Below, in pieces: positions 62,482-64,000 of a stretch of DNA of 64,000 nt (position 1 is the stretch's first letter; each line of letters opens with the position of its first letter). Source of the stretch: Streptomyces sp. MH60. Its GTDB lineage: Bacteria > Actinomycetota > Actinomycetes > Streptomycetales > Streptomycetaceae. The translations under genes and the position numbers were made by a program. The notes under the pieces are model-generated. The model was not told the origin of the DNA and made no database searches. It saw only the letters and a list, made by a program, of their open reading frames with translations. The stretch spans positions 1 to 64,000 of the forward strand of contig NZ_MULI01000026.1 of the NCBI RefSeq assembly GCF_002939385.1, written 5' to 3'.

Positions 62482-63180
62482 ATGGCGGGCATGGCTACAC
62501 ATGTGATCACCGGAGCGGGCTCCGGCATCGGCGCGGCCGTCGCCCGCCGCCTGCACGAACGCGGCGACGAGATCGTGCTGCACGCGCGCAACGCGGGCCG
62601 CGCCAAGGAACTGGCCGCCGCGCTCCCCGGCGCGAAGACCCTGGTCGGGGACCTCGCCGACCCGGGCAAGCTGTCCTGGGCCCTCTCCCACCAGAGCCTG
62701 CCCGACCGGGTGGACTCGCTGCTGCACATCGCCGGGGTCGTCGACCTCGGTGCGGTCGGCGACCTCACCCCGAAGACCTGGCTCAACCAGCTGAACGTCA
62801 ACCTGGTCGCCCCCGCCGAGCTGACCCGCCTGCTGCTGCCCCAGCTCCGCGTCGCCCAGGGCCAGGTGCTCTTCGTCAACTCCGGCTCCGGCCTCAGCGC
62901 CCACGCCGGCTGGGCCGCGTACGGCGCCTCCAAGCACGGTCTGAAGGCCCTGGCCGACGCCCTGCGCCAGGAGGAGCACGCGAACGGCGTCCGCGTCACC
63001 TCGGTCTACCCCGGCCGCACCGCCAGCCCCATGCAGGCCAAGGTCCACCAGCAGGAGGGCAAGGAGTACGACCCCGCCCAGTGGATCGACCCCGAGTCCG
63101 TCGCCACCACGATCCTGATGGCCCTGGACCTCCCGAGGGACGCGGAGGTCAACGACCTGACGGTGCGCCCGGGGCGGTGA
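62482..63180 (+). CDS. SDR family oxidoreductase
   Basis: A 232-residue classical short-chain dehydrogenase/reductase. NAD(P) motif ITGAGSGIGAA, catalytic Ser in VNSGSG and YGASKHG (Tyr-x3-Lys). ATG 62482 (GGTGG 8 nt upstream) or ATG 62491 could be the start. It is probably cotranscribed with the LOG-family gene. Substrate unknown. Confidence 0.88.
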   Translation: MAGMATHVITGAGSGIGAAVARRLHERGDEIVLHARNAGRAKELAAALPGAKTLVGDLADPGKLSWALSHQSLPDRVDSLLHIAGVVDLGAVGDLTPKTWLNQLNVNLVAPAELTRLLLPQLRVAQGQVLFVNSGSGLSAHAGWAAYGASKHGLKALADALRQEEHANGVRVTSVYPGRTASPMQAKVHQQEGKEYDPAQWIDPESVATTILMALDLPRDAEVNDLTVRPGR

Positions 63181-63200
63181 TCCAGCCACGCGCCCCTGCG

Positions 63201-63206
63201 TAGGCT
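63201..63206 (+). promoter_or_regulatory. -10 box before a probably leaderless GTG start
   Basis: TAGGCT lies 6 nt before the GTG at 63213, and no Shine-Dalgarno is present. This is the standard layout of leaderless Streptomyces genes. Confidence 0.5.
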
Positions 63207-63212
63207 TGCCCC

Positions 63213-64000
63213 GTGAACGACAACTTCGCCCCCGCCACCGGCGTCGGCAGCCTCCCGGGCCACGACGCCCGCGAGGCCGCCAAGACCGCCACCGGCAGCT
63301 TCGAGGACTTCCCCTTCCTCCCCGAGCTGCCCGCCCGCGGCCCCGGCGCCGACATGATCGGCCGCACCGCCGGCATGCTCGTCGAGCTGTACGCGCGCGT
63401 GGAGCCCAGTGGCTGGCGGCTCGGCGACCGGCCGGGGCGGGACACCAAACGGGCCCGGGCCTGGCTCGGGCAGGACCTCGACGCCCTGGAGGAGTTCACC
63501 CAGGGCTACGAGGGCCCGCTCAAGGTCCAGGCCGTCGGCCCGTGGACCCTCGCCGCCGCCCTGGAACTGCGAGGCGGCGAGGCGGTCCTGTCCGACCCCG
63601 GCGCCTGCCGCGACCTCGCCGCCTCGCTCGCCGAGGGCCTGCGCCTGCACCTGGCCGAGCTGCGCCGCCGGGTGCCCGGCGCCCGGCCCGTGCTCCAGCT
63701 CGACGAACCCTCCCTCACCGCCGTCCTGCGCGGCCAGGTGCGTACCGCCAGCGGCTACCGCACCCACCGCGCCGTCGACCGCCAGGTCGTGGAGGCGACC
63801 CTCCGCGAGGTCGCCGGGGTGCACGACGGCGGGCCCGTCGTGGTCCACTCCTGCGCGCCGGACGTGCCGTTCGCCCTGCTGCGGCGGGCGGGCGTCGCGG
63901 GCGTCTCCTTCGACTTCTCGCTTCTCACCGAGCGTGACGACGACGCGATCGGCGAGGCCGTCGAGGGCGGCACCCGGCTCTTCACCGGTGTCGTGCCGGG
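63213..64000 (+). CDS. Methionine synthase (MetE C-terminal-like), N-terminal 262 residues, cut by window edge
   Basis: Starts VNDNFAPATGVGSLPGHDAREAAK and is open to the window end (VEGGTRLFTGVVP). It has the cobalamin-independent methionine-synthase/UROD-like barrel pattern: TGVGSLPG, GPWTLAAALELRGGE, LQLDEPSLTAVL and VVVHSCAPDVPF. The cysteine in HSC corresponds to a zinc ligand position. Small actinobacterial members of this family are annotated as methionine synthases; activity is not proven. The end of the gene is not visible. Confidence 0.85.
   Translation, partial: MNDNFAPATGVGSLPGHDAREAAKTATGSFEDFPFLPELPARGPGADMIGRTAGMLVELYARVEPSGWRLGDRPGRDTKRARAWLGQDLDALEEFTQGYEGPLKVQAVGPWTLAAALELRGGEAVLSDPGACRDLAASLAEGLRLHLAELRRRVPGARPVLQLDEPSLTAVLRGQVRTASGYRTHRAVDRQVVEATLREVAGVHDGGPVVVHSCAPDVPFALLRRAGVAGVSFDFSLLTERDDDAIGEAVEGGTRLFTGVVP

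Overview
The window is high-GC chromosomal DNA whose coding style (very high G/C at third codon positions, frequent GTG/TTG starts, ATGA stop/start overlaps, some apparently leaderless starts) fits Streptomyces. From memory, gene content and order match the stretch around SCO5443-SCO5493 of S. coelicolor (glgE to a methionine-synthase-like gene). I could not run an alignment, so this is recall. No rRNA, complete tRNA, CRISPR array, transposase or prophage was seen. It is core chromosome with a few accessory-looking modules.

Layout. 1-3575: alpha-glucan metabolism, with the start of glgE (-) and divergent glgP (+); glgX follows at 19.7-22.0 kb. 3.6-8.2 kb: a DUF1990 gene and two secreted thermolysin-type (M4) metalloprotease paralogues sharing a conserved upstream element. 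8.5-15.9 kb: four overlapping ABC exporter half-transporter genes forming two asymmetric pairs, one with a subunit that has lost nearly all its ATPase motifs. 16.1-19.7 kb: an ABC-2 exporter translationally coupled within each pair to a NarL-type two-component system. 22.1-24.8 kb: two tandem lipoprotein L,D-transpeptidases. 24.8-32.8 kb: enoyl-CoA hydratase, an anti-sigma-like ATPase with a possible SD-sequestering leader, a secreted guanine-specific ADP-ribosyltransferase (ScARP type), GNAT and MerR genes, a 70-residue EF-hand protein, an F420-dependent NADP reductase-like protein, two divergent wall hydrolases (GH25 and M15) and an MHS-family transporter.

33.5-38.4 kb: a bacitracin-resistance-like module (BcrA-type ATPase, PAP2 phosphatase, permease) convergent with a histidine kinase/response regulator pair. 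The kinase has an extra C-terminal membrane-anchored domain and the regulator lacks a normal start codon. 38.4-43.1 kb: a gcvT-gcvH-glyA-sdaA unit behind a tandem glycine riboswitch; together these enzymes (with GcvP and GcvL encoded elsewhere) take glycine through serine to pyruvate. 43.2-45.7 kb: a small P-loop protein and two SseB-family proteins. 46.0-52.5 kb: a complete oligopeptide/dipeptide ABC importer ending in a strong terminator.

52.6-64.0 kb: TRIC-type channel; an erythromycin-esterase family gene divergent from a double-MerR regulator with a perfect palindrome between them; thioesterase; TetR regulator divergent from two small membrane proteins; cysteine desulfurase and mnmA (tRNA 2-thiouridine pathway) around a Tat-type amidase; alpha/beta hydrolase, DUF427, LOG-family, SDR and a truncated methionine-synthase-like gene at the edge.

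The best candidates for new biology are the Bcr-like module with its unusual kinase, the esterase/double-MerR pair, the extreme NBD asymmetry in the 8.5-12.1 kb transporter, and several cis elements (16001-16028, 25636-25698, 57465-57484 and the shared protease promoters).
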